Shown here piece after piece: positions 40,180 to 48,101 of a stretch of DNA of 64,000 bases. This DNA is from Thermogemmatispora carboxidivorans (GTDB lineage: Bacteria > Chloroflexota > Ktedonobacteria > Ktedonobacterales > Ktedonobacteraceae): the NCBI RefSeq assembly GCF_000702505.1, contig NZ_JNIM01000001.1, positions 2,108,001 to 2,172,000 of the forward strand, given 5' to 3'. The notes below the pieces were generated by a model that worked only from the letters and a program-made list of their open reading frames with translations, was not told where the DNA came from and did not search any database. The position numbers were made by a program, and so were the translations under genes. Each line of letters starts with the position of its first letter. Within the stretch, counting starts at the first letter, position 1.

Positions 40180-41514
40180 CTAGAGACCTCCCACAAAACG
40201 ACCCGTGACAAAGACTCCACTGGGATCGAAGCGCTGCTTAAGCCGCTGCATCAGCGGAAAATCAGAGCCGACTGGTCCCCAGACATCGATCTGGCGCTTT
40301 AAGGCTGTGGAGGCGCGTTCGATGACCAGGCTCCCTTTACCCTCCTGAGCCTGCTGCCGCAAAAGCCTGAGCGCTTCTAGCAGTTCGCTGCTCACCTCAA
40401 CGGGGCGCAGTTCGAGATAAACGATGCCGCTTCCGGCATGGGCCACGGCAGCCATTTCCAGATTTAAGCGCCGACAGAGCTGCTCTGCGAACTGCAGGTA
40501 GGGGGCAATCGAAGTAATCAACATAGTCGCCTTACAGGTCAACTCGCCGCTTGTCTGGGCCCGCACGGCCTCCCAAAACGCCTCTTGTTCCGCTCCCGAC
40601 AAATCCTCCCCCATCAAGGCCCCATGCTGGCGAGCTAACAGGCGTGTCTCATCCATTTGACGATGAATAGAGCTGAGGCTCCCCTCAAAATCGAAAGCCA
40701 GTGTATAACCGTTGGCTGGCAAGGCGAGGCTGGCGCGAGCCGCAATTGCCCTGGCAGCGCTTCCATCCAGCAGCTCAATGGCTGTTGGAGTCAAGACAGA
40801 GCCGAGCACCGCGCATACCAGGCGCATCGCATCGGTCACGGCTGGAAAAGTGAGCAAGAGCGTGCGCTCCGCCGCTGGCAAAGGGTGGAGCTTAAAATTG
40901 GCCTCAACAATGAGTGCCAGCGTTCCCAGCGAGCCAATATAGAGCTTATTCAGATCGTAGCCTGCCACATTTTTCACGACCCGGCCCCCGCTACGGGCGA
41001 TTTCACCATTGGCCTGGATAGTGCGCAACCCAATGACCAGGTCGCGAGCGGTCCCATAGCGCAAGCGACGGGGGCCACTGGCATTGGTAGCCAGAATACC
41101 CCCGATGGTAGCCTGCTCGGCATGAGGGGGGTCCAAAGCCAGACGCTGACCACGAGTAGCCAATTGACTCTGGAGGGCTGCCAGCGTTATCCCGGCTTCG
41201 GTCTGACAAGTCAGATCGGCTGCCTCGTGTTCCTGCAAGCGTGACAGGCGAGTAAGCTCAATCACAGCATCGAGGCTCGTAGGAATACCTCCCAGGCCGA
41301 GGTGAGTACCACCCCCACGTGGCAGCAGGCTCACCTGATACTGGTGAGCTAAAGCCACTGCTCGCGCTGCCTCCTCCGTACTCGGCGGCAAGATTACGGC
41401 GCGGGGCTGTCTCTCATCGACCGCATAGCGCTGCAATCTTGCAGAATCAAGAAGGACCTCTGTCTGGGGTGCCTGCTCTTGAAGGGCAGCAATGAAGCTG
41501 GCGAAGTCACCCAT
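40180..41514 (-). CDS. glcE: Glycolate oxidase FAD-binding subunit
   Basis: A 444-aa flavoprotein of the PCMH/VAO type. The FAD-binding segment reads VSLLPRGGGTHLGLGG, then TIGGILATNASGPRRLRYGTARDLVIGL and GGRVVKNVAGYDLNKLYIGSLGTLALI, the typical GlcE pattern. With GlcD and GlcF it forms the membrane-linked glycolate dehydrogenase that makes glyoxylate. GGAGGAGC precedes the ATG. An extended -10 promoter (TGCTATAAT on the minus strand, about 41628-41636) lies upstream. It is longer than E. coli GlcE (350 aa). Confidence 0.88.
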   Translation of the reverse strand: MGDFASFIAALQEQAPQTEVLLDSARLQRYAVDERQPRAVILPPSTEEAARAVALAHQYQVSLLPRGGGTHLGLGGIPTSLDAVIELTRLSRLQEHEAADLTCQTEAGITLAALQSQLATRGQRLALDPPHAEQATIGGILATNASGPRRLRYGTARDLVIGLRTIQANGEIARSGGRVVKNVAGYDLNKLYIGSLGTLALIVEANFKLHPLPAAERTLLLTFPAVTDAMRLVCAVLGSVLTPTAIELLDGSAARAIAARASLALPANGYTLAFDFEGSLSSIHRQMDETRLLARQHGALMGEDLSGAEQEAFWEAVRAQTSGELTCKATMLITSIAPYLQFAEQLCRRLNLEMAAVAHAGSGIVYLELRPVEVSSELLEALRLLRQQAQEGKGSLVIERASTALKRQIDVWGPVGSDFPLMQRLKQRFDPSGVFVTGRFVGGL

Positions 41515-41817
41515 CAGGCTCTGCTCCTCCAGAAAGAAAAAGTTAGCGCCAAACCCACGGCGCGGGGCGGAACCACCAGCCCAGTCACCGGACCAGCCGG
41601 CTGGCTTTGCCTGGCGCCGTCGCCGACATTATAGCATAATCGCCATTTCTCTCTCTTCTTCCCAGTGGTGGCCCTCACTCTGAGAGAGGGCGCAGCGGCT
41701 CTGCCAGCAGCAGAGCGACAACTGTGCGCAAGCGAGCCATCTAGCGGCCATACCTGCTCTCCATTACCTTGCCTGGTTTGCTAGCCACTGAGGCCAAGAG
41801 CGTTTATAATGGAAGCT
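41515..41817. other. Divergent intergenic region, glcE / DinB-like gene
   Basis: Contains on the minus strand an extended -10 (TATGCTATAAT, ending at 41628) with no good -35, probably serving glcE. On the plus strand TATAAT (41805-41810) lies just 7 bp before the ATG of the next gene. No gene is seen here. Confidence 0.55.
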
Positions 41818-42366
41818 ATGACGAACGAGGCCCGGCAATTTTCCAGTGAGTTTGATCGCATTGCGCATGAAGTGCTTCAACTGCTGCAACAGGTCCCTGC
41901 GGCATTGCTTGACCATCCTTTCCCGACACCTGAAAGCTACTCCATCTTCATGCTGGCCACCTACTTAGTCGAAGTCGGGGAATTTTGGATCGTCGGCCAA
42001 ATTGGCAAAAAGCCCTATTCATCCACGAGCCTGGCCGAATTTTGCGCCGCGGGAACCTTACCGGCGCTGGTCTCCCGCTATCAGCGCTGGCTCAAGGAAG
42101 TCCACGACATACTTGATAGCCTTTCGGACGAAGCGCTTGATGAGCCGCTAGCCTTTGCCCTGGCGCCGGGGGGGCTTGCGCACATGGCCTCAATGACTGC
42201 GCGAGCCTGTTTGCAGCAAGCGATCCGTCACTGTGGGCTGATCCTGGAGCATATGCGCACTCTTTCCCGTTCGCTTCTCAGCAGTGCCGAAGGGGGTGCG
42301 CCGGTCAACATCCCGGGCATCTCAGCGACAGCTGAGGAGCGGCAGAATCAGGACGGGCAGACCTGA
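41818..42366 (+). CDS. Putative DinB-like helical-bundle protein
   Basis: A 182-aa protein (185 if the ATG at 41809 is used). It is predicted all-helical, with hydrophobic segments spaced as in DinB/DUF664 four-helix bundles (EFDRIAHEVLQLLQQVPAALLDHPFP, FMLATYLVEVGEFWIVGQI, ARACLQQAIRHCGLILEHM). Some DinB-like proteins are thiol-dependent transferases with a histidine triad; the triad is not clear here, so no activity is claimed. The TATAAT at 41805-41810 would start transcription at about the ATG at 41818, suggesting a leaderless mRNA, and no ribosome-binding site is present. Confidence 0.6.
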   Translation: MTNEARQFSSEFDRIAHEVLQLLQQVPAALLDHPFPTPESYSIFMLATYLVEVGEFWIVGQIGKKPYSSTSLAEFCAAGTLPALVSRYQRWLKEVHDILDSLSDEALDEPLAFALAPGGLAHMASMTARACLQQAIRHCGLILEHMRTLSRSLLSSAEGGAPVNIPGISATAEERQNQDGQT

Positions 42367-42603
42367 GTCTGGAAGCAAAAGGTGAGTCAGCTTTCAGGCC
42401 AGCTTGCCGGCCCATCTCTGGCTTCTGCCTTGCGCTCTAACGCAGCTTGCTTGCTAGAGGGCAAACAAGCTAATGAGGGCAGTCAAGCGCGTATAGGCAA
42501 GTGCATGAAGGCAGAAGAAAAGCGAGCAAGTTGACCGGAGCGTCAAAGAGGCTGTTGAGTTCGACAGAGCTATCGACCTCAGAACTCGAACAGTTCCTTG
42601 TAC

Positions 42604-44085
42604 TCAGAGCTGCTTCACCTCTGCACAACGTCCTGGGCGAGGGAAGAGCTTACCCGGATTAAAGAGCTGCTCCGGATTCCATGCTTCGCGAACCTGCTGC
42701 ATCACACGCAGATCGACGGCACTGAAAATCAGGGCCATCTCCTCCTGTTTTTCCACACCCACACCATGCTCGCCGGTGATTGACCCGCCGACCTCTGCAC
42801 AAACCGCCAGGATCTCATGGCCGGCCTGGCGTACTCGTTCGACCTCGCCGGGCACCTGTGAATCAAAGAGAATCAGCGGGTGGAGGTTGCCATCGCCGGC
42901 ATGAAAGACATTCCCTACACGCAGGCCATAGCGTGTGCAGATCTCACTCACACGGCGCAGCACATAAGGCAGCTTCGTGCGGGGTACGACCCCATCCTGT
43001 ACATAGAACTCGGGGCTGATGCGACCAACGGCTCCGAAGGCATTCTTGCGCCCGGCCCACAACAGCTGGCGTTCTGTCTCATTAGCGGCAATGCGTACAG
43101 AGCGAGCATGATTGCGCTGGCAGATCGCGACGATGCGCTCTGTCTGATCTTCCACCTCCTCACGCAGGCCCTCAGCCTCCAGTAGCAGCACAGCGGCGGC
43201 ATCCAGCGGATAGCCGGCGTGCATATCTGCCTCCACAGCCTGCAGGATCATCTGATCCATCATCTCAATGGCGGCGGGGATCATCCCGCTGGCAATAATT
43301 TCAGAGACTGTACTTGAGGCATCGTCTATGCTATTGAAGACCGCCAGCATCGTTTTCACCTGCTCTGGCAGGTGAACGATGCGGGTGATGATCTTTGTCA
43401 CCACACACAGAGTGCCCTCGGAGCCAGTAATCAGGCCCGTCAGATCGTAGCCTGGCCGATCTGGTGTCCAGCCACCAACCTCCACAACCTCGCCATCGGC
43501 GGTCACAATTTCAAGGCCCAAAACGTGGTTGGTGGTTACCCCATACAGCAGCGTATGAGGCCCGCCGGCGTTCTCTCCCACATTGCCGCCGATTGTGCAC
43601 GAGCGCTGACTGCTCGGATCGGGTACATAGTAAAAACCGCGCGGATTCAGCGCATTGCTCAAGTGGAGGTTAACCAGGCCCGGTTGCACCGCGGCGCGCA
43701 TATTCTCATAGTCGACCTCCAGAATGCGATTCATGCGCGCGAAGGCAATCACGATCCCCCCATAGAGGGGGAGCGCCCCACCGCTCAAGCCAGTGCCGGC
43801 GCCGCGCGGTACCACGGGAACGCGGTGGCGGGCCGCAATCTTCACGATGCCTGCCACCTCCTCAGTTGAGGAAGGAAGCACCACAATATCTGGCCGGCTC
43901 CGATCGATCGAGGCGTCATACTCATACAGCATCAAATCATAGGGATCATGGAGCACATAGCGCTCCCCCAGGAGAGCGCCTAGCTCGCGCACCACACTGG
44001 CCTTGCGCTCCTCCGAGAGGCGCTCAAAGGGAGGGGCTACCGATTCCTGGGTGGTAGTAGTCGCTGGCAACTCTCTAATGCTCAT
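42604..44085 (-). CDS. glcD: Glycolate oxidase FAD-linked catalytic subunit
   Basis: A 493-aa flavoprotein of the GlcD/D-lactate dehydrogenase family. FAD-binding motifs are VPVVPRGAGTGLSGGALP and SCTIGGNVGENAGGPHTLLYGVT with GYDLTGLITGSEGTL. The C-terminal substrate domain has the metal- and substrate-binding HAGDGNLHPLILFD and GSITGEHGVGVEKQEEM with a final WNPEQLFNPGKLFP. It oxidises glycolate (or D-lactate) to the oxoacid. Start at 44085 gives the usual length (E. coli 499 aa); an extension to 44214 looks non-coding. It is separated from glcE/glcF by a plus-strand gene, so it needs its own promoter. Confidence 0.9.
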   Translation of the reverse strand: MSIRELPATTTTQESVAPPFERLSEERKASVVRELGALLGERYVLHDPYDLMLYEYDASIDRSRPDIVVLPSSTEEVAGIVKIAARHRVPVVPRGAGTGLSGGALPLYGGIVIAFARMNRILEVDYENMRAAVQPGLVNLHLSNALNPRGFYYVPDPSSQRSCTIGGNVGENAGGPHTLLYGVTTNHVLGLEIVTADGEVVEVGGWTPDRPGYDLTGLITGSEGTLCVVTKIITRIVHLPEQVKTMLAVFNSIDDASSTVSEIIASGMIPAAIEMMDQMILQAVEADMHAGYPLDAAAVLLLEAEGLREEVEDQTERIVAICQRNHARSVRIAANETERQLLWAGRKNAFGAVGRISPEFYVQDGVVPRTKLPYVLRRVSEICTRYGLRVGNVFHAGDGNLHPLILFDSQVPGEVERVRQAGHEILAVCAEVGGSITGEHGVGVEKQEEMALIFSAVDLRVMQQVREAWNPEQLFNPGKLFPRPGRCAEVKQL

Positions 44086-44340
44086 AAGCCAGGCCCTTCT
44101 TCCAGAGGCGCCGCTGCACAGCTGCGCCCTTGCTTCTGTGTTTCGCTCAAGCTCCGTGCTTGCTCTAACTTGCAACGAGGCCGTGGGAAGGATGAGGAGC
44201 ACTTGCTTGCTCATCCTTCCAAGAGAATGATATCACCTTGGTGGACAATCTGGAAGAGAAGCTGAGGAAGAAGGCTGGTTTGCCACCCGCCGCCACCGGC
44301 AGCTGGCAACTGCTGGTAGAGCGCGGCCAAGGCAGCAGCT

Positions 44341-45303
44341 TTATCCTCCCGTGCGAGGAGGAGAGCGGAAGAGACGCCAGCACCAGAAACAACTAGCAAC
44401 AAGAGCCAGCGCCAGGCCCGCCACTACCACCAGGTGCACGAAGCCCGCTCCACTGGTTGACTCTTCCTCCTGTGGAGTCATGCTAGACGAGGAAGAGAGA
44501 GAGGACAACGCAGAGCGGTCAGCATCGCTCGTGCCGGTAGCCGTCCCTGTAGCCGTAGCAGCGGAAGATGGCAGCCGCAGCGTGTCCCAGGCTGGCTGGG
44601 TACCGGTAATGGCGGGTGTAGGAGTGGCCTGACTCGAAGAGGCTGCGGTCCCTCCTGATCTCGTTCTTTGGGAGGAGCTTGAGGAGGCCGTTGGACTAGC
44701 CGCCTTAGAAGTAGGTGGTGGTGAGGGCTGAAGCGAAGGGGCATTACTACTACCGGGCGTGGGGTCGGTCGTTGAATGCCAGACCGGCGCACCATCGCTG
44801 ATGCGGGCGAATGACTCATCGCTGTTCAGTAGGGGGACATTCACCTCATCAATGACAGCCGAGCCGTTGAAGAGCAACCGAAGCGTAAAGGGGACATTGG
44901 GGAAAAAGAACTGTGAGTCTGGGAAAACTACCAGAAAGCCGTGAGCTGGCAAGACCGAAGAGAGCGGTAGCAGAAACAGCGGAGTTTGAGGGCCAGTATC
45001 GAGCGCAGCATGGACTGCATACAGATCGACCGGCTGGTTAAGAGGATTATACAACTCCACCCAGGCATCGCGATTTGGGGTTGTCAGACTGGCTGAAGAG
45101 CAGTTCCAGGAGCTGGCGGGCCAGGTCAAAACCTCATTCAGCAGAATGGCATGAGGGCGAAGCGGTGGAGGAAGAGCGCTGGAGACCGCTGGGGGGGGAA
45201 GGGAGGCGCAACCATGAACGGCGGCAGCCTCACCTCCTTTCGCGCTCAAAGCAGACAAAAAAAGAAAAAAAGCCAGAGCAAGTAAGACTACCGTATACCG
45301 CAC
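44341..45303 (-). CDS. Secreted or membrane-anchored lamin-tail-domain protein
   Basis: A 320-aa protein starting at a GTG with GGGAGG 5 bp upstream. A signal peptide (residues 1-22) is followed by a lamin-tail-like domain (about 45-155) with the characteristic ILLNEVLTWPASSW, DAWVELYNPLNQPVDL and FLVVFPDSQFFFPNVPFTLRLLFNG. A long Ser/Thr/Pro linker (about 160-285) leads to a C-terminal membrane helix and basic tail (FCWCWRLFRSPPRTGG region). It is therefore displayed on the outer face of the membrane. Bacterial LTD proteins are often linked to surface or nuclease functions, but no catalytic domain is present. Confidence 0.75.
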   Translation of the reverse strand: MRYTVVLLALAFFLFLSALSAKGGEAAAVHGCASLPPPAVSSALPPPLRPHAILLNEVLTWPASSWNCSSASLTTPNRDAWVELYNPLNQPVDLYAVHAALDTGPQTPLFLLPLSSVLPAHGFLVVFPDSQFFFPNVPFTLRLLFNGSAVIDEVNVPLLNSDESFARISDGAPVWHSTTDPTPGSSNAPSLQPSPPPTSKAASPTASSSSSQRTRSGGTAASSSQATPTPAITGTQPAWDTLRLPSSAATATGTATGTSDADRSALSSLSSSSSMTPQEEESTSGAGFVHLVVVAGLALALVASCFWCWRLFRSPPRTGG

Positions 45304-45523
45304 ATGTGCCTCCCTACTATCCTTCTTCGCTATGCTTATGAGCGGATATACATTAGTAAACTCATTGAAGAGGAGAACAATCGAATAACTGGCCAGGGCC
45401 GGCCTCCACAGCCATCTTTGCGGAGGCAATGAGCTAACAAGCTGGACCAGCTGGGGGGAGCCTGGCAGGCTCGATCTCCTTCGTCAGCCGCGGTGCGGTG
45501 GCGCTAGCGCTACGCTCTTAAAA

Positions 45524-45697
45524 TCACTGATACAGGTACTCAAACGGAATAGTGCGCCGCCGGTGCAGCAGCTTACGCAGAGCTTCGACGCTGCTTTCTC
45601 CGAGTGTAAAAGCGATCACCGAGCCGATGATGAAGCCGCAGATGCCGCCGAAGGCTACCCCTTCGAGGAAGACGCGATTGCGCAGAAACGTCATCAT
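45524..45697 (-). CDS. Small membrane protein (57 aa) following rsfS
   Basis: Not previously obvious because of its size. The ATG (45697, or 45694) has AAGGTGG directly upstream. The protein has a basic start (MMTFLRNRVFLEG), one glycine-rich membrane helix (VAFGGICGFIIGSVIAF, about residues 14-31, YtxH-like in style), and a charged tail with RKLLHRRR ending PFEYLYQ. It begins 27 bp after the rsfS stop on the same strand, so the two are probably co-transcribed. No family is identified. Confidence 0.7.
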   Translation of the reverse strand: MMTFLRNRVFLEGVAFGGICGFIIGSVIAFTLGESSVEALRKLLHRRRTIPFEYLYQ

Positions 45698-45724
45698 TGA
45701 CCACCTTTTCTAGAGTAAAGTCTG

Positions 45725-46084
45725 CTATTGCAGGTAGACTACCGTTTTCGCCTCGTTCCAGAGGCGTTCGAGCCGGTAGTACTCCCGCTCTCTTGGCCCG
45801 AAGATATGGACGATCAGGGCGCCGAAATCCAAGAGGACCCAACCGGTGGCGGCATCGCCCTCTTGATGGAGCAGGCTAGCGCCCTGTTTCTCCAGCTCCT
45901 CCTCCAGGGCGTCGGCGATAGCCTGGATCTGGCGCTCATTGCTTCCGCTACAAATGACAAAGTAGTCGGCGATACTGCTCAGGCCCTGAAGGTCGAGCAG
46001 GACGACATCTGACGCCTTTTTATCAGACGCCACGTCGACCGCCGTCCGTGCTAGCTTACCTGGGTTGAGAAGCACTTGTTCCAC
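45725..46084 (-). CDS. rsfS: Ribosome silencing factor RsfS (Iojap family)
   Basis: A 119-aa protein covering the whole Iojap domain: KKASDVVLLDLQGLSSIADYFVICSGSNERQIQAIADALEEEL, then GWVLLDFGALIVHIFGPREREYYRLERLW. RsfS binds uL14 on the 50S subunit and blocks subunit joining when translation must slow. Frequent neighbours such as nadD are absent here. A good promoter lies at 46181-46209. Confidence 0.95.
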   Translation of the reverse strand: MEQVLLNPGKLARTAVDVASDKKASDVVLLDLQGLSSIADYFVICSGSNERQIQAIADALEEELEKQGASLLHQEGDAATGWVLLDFGALIVHIFGPREREYYRLERLWNEAKTVVYLQ

Positions 46085-46180
46085 AGTGACTCTTACAGGA
46101 CCTCCGTCTTATCTGCAGCCAAGGGTGAGACAGACCCTCTCAGACTGATTCGAATTCATTGTGCGCTCTATTGTAACGGC

Positions 46181-46209
46181 ATTATAACACGTTGGAGAGC
46201 AGTTGTTAA
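46181..46209 (-). promoter_or_regulatory. Sigma-70-type promoter, rsfS
   Basis: On the minus strand TTAACA (46204-46209), a 17-bp spacer and TATAAT (46181-46186). The transcript would start near 46174, about 90 nt before rsfS. Confidence 0.75.
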
Positions 46210-46249
46210 GAGTCTAGCCCCGAGAAAAAGAAAACTCAACCGATTGGGG

Positions 46250-46290
46250 GAGGGAGAAAAGAGAGCCAGCCCGGAGAGAACCGGGCTGGC
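46250..46290 (-). terminator. Terminator after the HPPK-FolE2 gene
   Basis: Ten-base perfect stem (GCCAGCCCGG with CCGGGCTGGC) and 6-nt loop at 46265-46290, followed on the minus strand by TCTCTTTTCTCC. It separates the folate gene from the rsfS promoter. Confidence 0.85.
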
Positions 46291-46395
46291 CGGTGACTGA
46301 TGAGCTCCTGCTGGAAGCCGCCAGCGACTCCCCGGAGGGATCGCTGCAAGTTGCCGGAGGACGGGGAACCACGACGGGGGGCCACAAGGCTGGGT

Positions 46396-47907
46396 CTATT
46401 CGATGCTCCTGAGCCACTCCTCGCGGGTGGTATGGTGTTCGAGCGTAGCTTGCTCACGGATTTCTGCTCGTAGTTCAGCCAGTGTGCCCCAGCCCTCGGC
46501 CACTACATCATATTTGTGGATGGTCTCCTCATTGCGTTGGCTGGCCCAGACAAAGGTATCGGGCGGGAGATGCTCATAGCGCTCAATAACCAAGCGTAGC
46601 ATCTCGCGCACAACATCCTCGACGAAGCGCGGATTAGCGTGGGCTTTATTGACCACATACAGCTCATCAGGCCGTTTCAGCAGCGCATAGTTCTCCGAAC
46701 TCATGGCATTCTCAGCAATAGTGATTAGCTCTTGGGCATCGATCAGGGCTTGAGTCCCGACCATGAGCGTTGCTCGTCCACGCTGATTATGGGTAGCGAG
46801 CGGCGTGACATCGAGCATCTTCTCGATGGCCTCGTCCGGGAAGCCCTCCTCACGCAGGCGCACGCGGGCGAGGGAATGCACCATATCCTGGGCGCAGGGG
46901 CAGGCGACCATACCCTCGACCTCGACGCCCACCAGACAACGTGTTCCTTTGCGTGTGGCCACGGCCTGGGCCAGCAGACCGTAGATCTCCTGAGTAGGGC
47001 GTCCCGAAATAGGGGTCCATTTCTGGAGCGGGTAAGTCGTTCGCAGATGAACCTCAGCCCGTAGCACCTGTTGTCGTTCGACAATGCGGCGTGCCAGGTG
47101 TTCAGCGAGCAGTTCGACTCGCGGCCAGGTTGTCAGGCTGATCTCGTCCAGAACCTCCTCCAGGGCCTCGCTGAAGCGCGACATATGCACGCCCGCCTTG
47201 ACGGGACCAAGGTCGGCATAGAGATCAAAGACCACGTGAAACCACTGGGCTCGCTCGCCTCCGCCGACCAGAATGGCCCTTTGGAGGCCAGTCACACCTA
47301 CCCGTCCCAGGCGCACGTGTACTGCTGGTCTGCTATTCTGGATATCATGCTCCAGTGGAACACGCAGGCTTTCCGCCAGCTTTTTGACGCCATCCTGGGG
47401 CACCGCATCCCGCAGTTCGCTGATGCTGCGCCCGCTACCTGGGTCAATGAGCTCGGGAGCAATCTCCGCTAGCGGCACCAGCACAAAGGCGCGCTCTCTC
47501 ATTCTTGGATGAGGAATAATCAGATCCTCTTTGTCCATCTGCAGATCATCATAGAGAAGGATATCGATATCTATTGGCCGCGGTCCATTGCGCACGGTTG
47601 GACGGCGTCCCAGGGCGGTCTCGATGCTTTTGGCATAGGCCAGCAGCTGCTCAGCGGAGAGGGCGGTGCGTCCGGCACAGACCATATTAAAAAAGCGGGG
47701 CTGCTCAGCGTACCCCACCGGCTCTGTCTCGTAAACCGAGGAGACCCTACTGATCTCCACTACCTCCCGCAATCGTTGGAGTGCCGCAGCCAAATTCGCC
47801 CGTCGGTCTCCTAGATTTGAACCAAGTGCCAGATAGACGGTATGTGTTTTGACTGGAGATTTGCCATTCGACGAATACCCGGCTGAGGCAGTCAGGTCTA
47901 AGCTCAT
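46396..47907 (-). CDS. HPPK-FolE2 fusion: folate pyrophosphokinase and GTP cyclohydrolase in one protein
   Basis: A 503-aa bifunctional protein. Residues about 20-175 are 6-hydroxymethyl-7,8-dihydropterin pyrophosphokinase (FolK): VYLALGSNLGDRRANL, SVYETEPVG and the RNGPRPIDIDILLY motif (106-119). Residues about 185-503 match COG1469 (FolE2/MptA) GTP cyclohydrolase, with GVHMSRFSEAL and the catalytic-cysteine segment VACPCAQ (C336, C338). FolE2 opens GTP in the first folate step; FolK activates the pterin later. Fusion of the two non-consecutive steps, with FolB and the phosphatase missing from between, is unusual. GGAGGA lies about 12 bp before the ATG at 47907; upstream in-frame sequence is probably untranslated. 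The terminator at 46250-46290 follows. Confidence 0.88.
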   Translation of the reverse strand: MSLDLTASAGYSSNGKSPVKTHTVYLALGSNLGDRRANLAAALQRLREVVEISRVSSVYETEPVGYAEQPRFFNMVCAGRTALSAEQLLAYAKSIETALGRRPTVRNGPRPIDIDILLYDDLQMDKEDLIIPHPRMRERAFVLVPLAEIAPELIDPGSGRSISELRDAVPQDGVKKLAESLRVPLEHDIQNSRPAVHVRLGRVGVTGLQRAILVGGGERAQWFHVVFDLYADLGPVKAGVHMSRFSEALEEVLDEISLTTWPRVELLAEHLARRIVERQQVLRAEVHLRTTYPLQKWTPISGRPTQEIYGLLAQAVATRKGTRCLVGVEVEGMVACPCAQDMVHSLARVRLREEGFPDEAIEKMLDVTPLATHNQRGRATLMVGTQALIDAQELITIAENAMSSENYALLKRPDELYVVNKAHANPRFVEDVVREMLRLVIERYEHLPPDTFVWASQRNEETIHKYDVVAEGWGTLAELRAEIREQATLEHHTTREEWLRSIE

Positions 47908-48101
47908 AAAAAAAGTGATCCTCCTGGAAGCCCCTTCCATTGTTGAACGGATAGCATCCTCATCGTATTGTAACACCGGGCGGAAGGTTTTCCTTCCACC
48001 CGGGCAAGCTGGCAACGTTTGGGGAGAGGGGCATGGGTCTGGATCGGGTCAGGGAGGGCGTGCTGTGGAGCAGGAGCGGAACGTGGGTGAAGTGAGCGAG
48101 G

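Noticed and set aside
44211..44402. Minus-strand frame of 63 codons overlapping the end of the lamin-tail gene, a possible frameshifted continuation
   Set aside because: The lamin-tail protein already ends in a sensible membrane helix and basic tail, and the extra frame has no ribosome-binding site or recognised domain.
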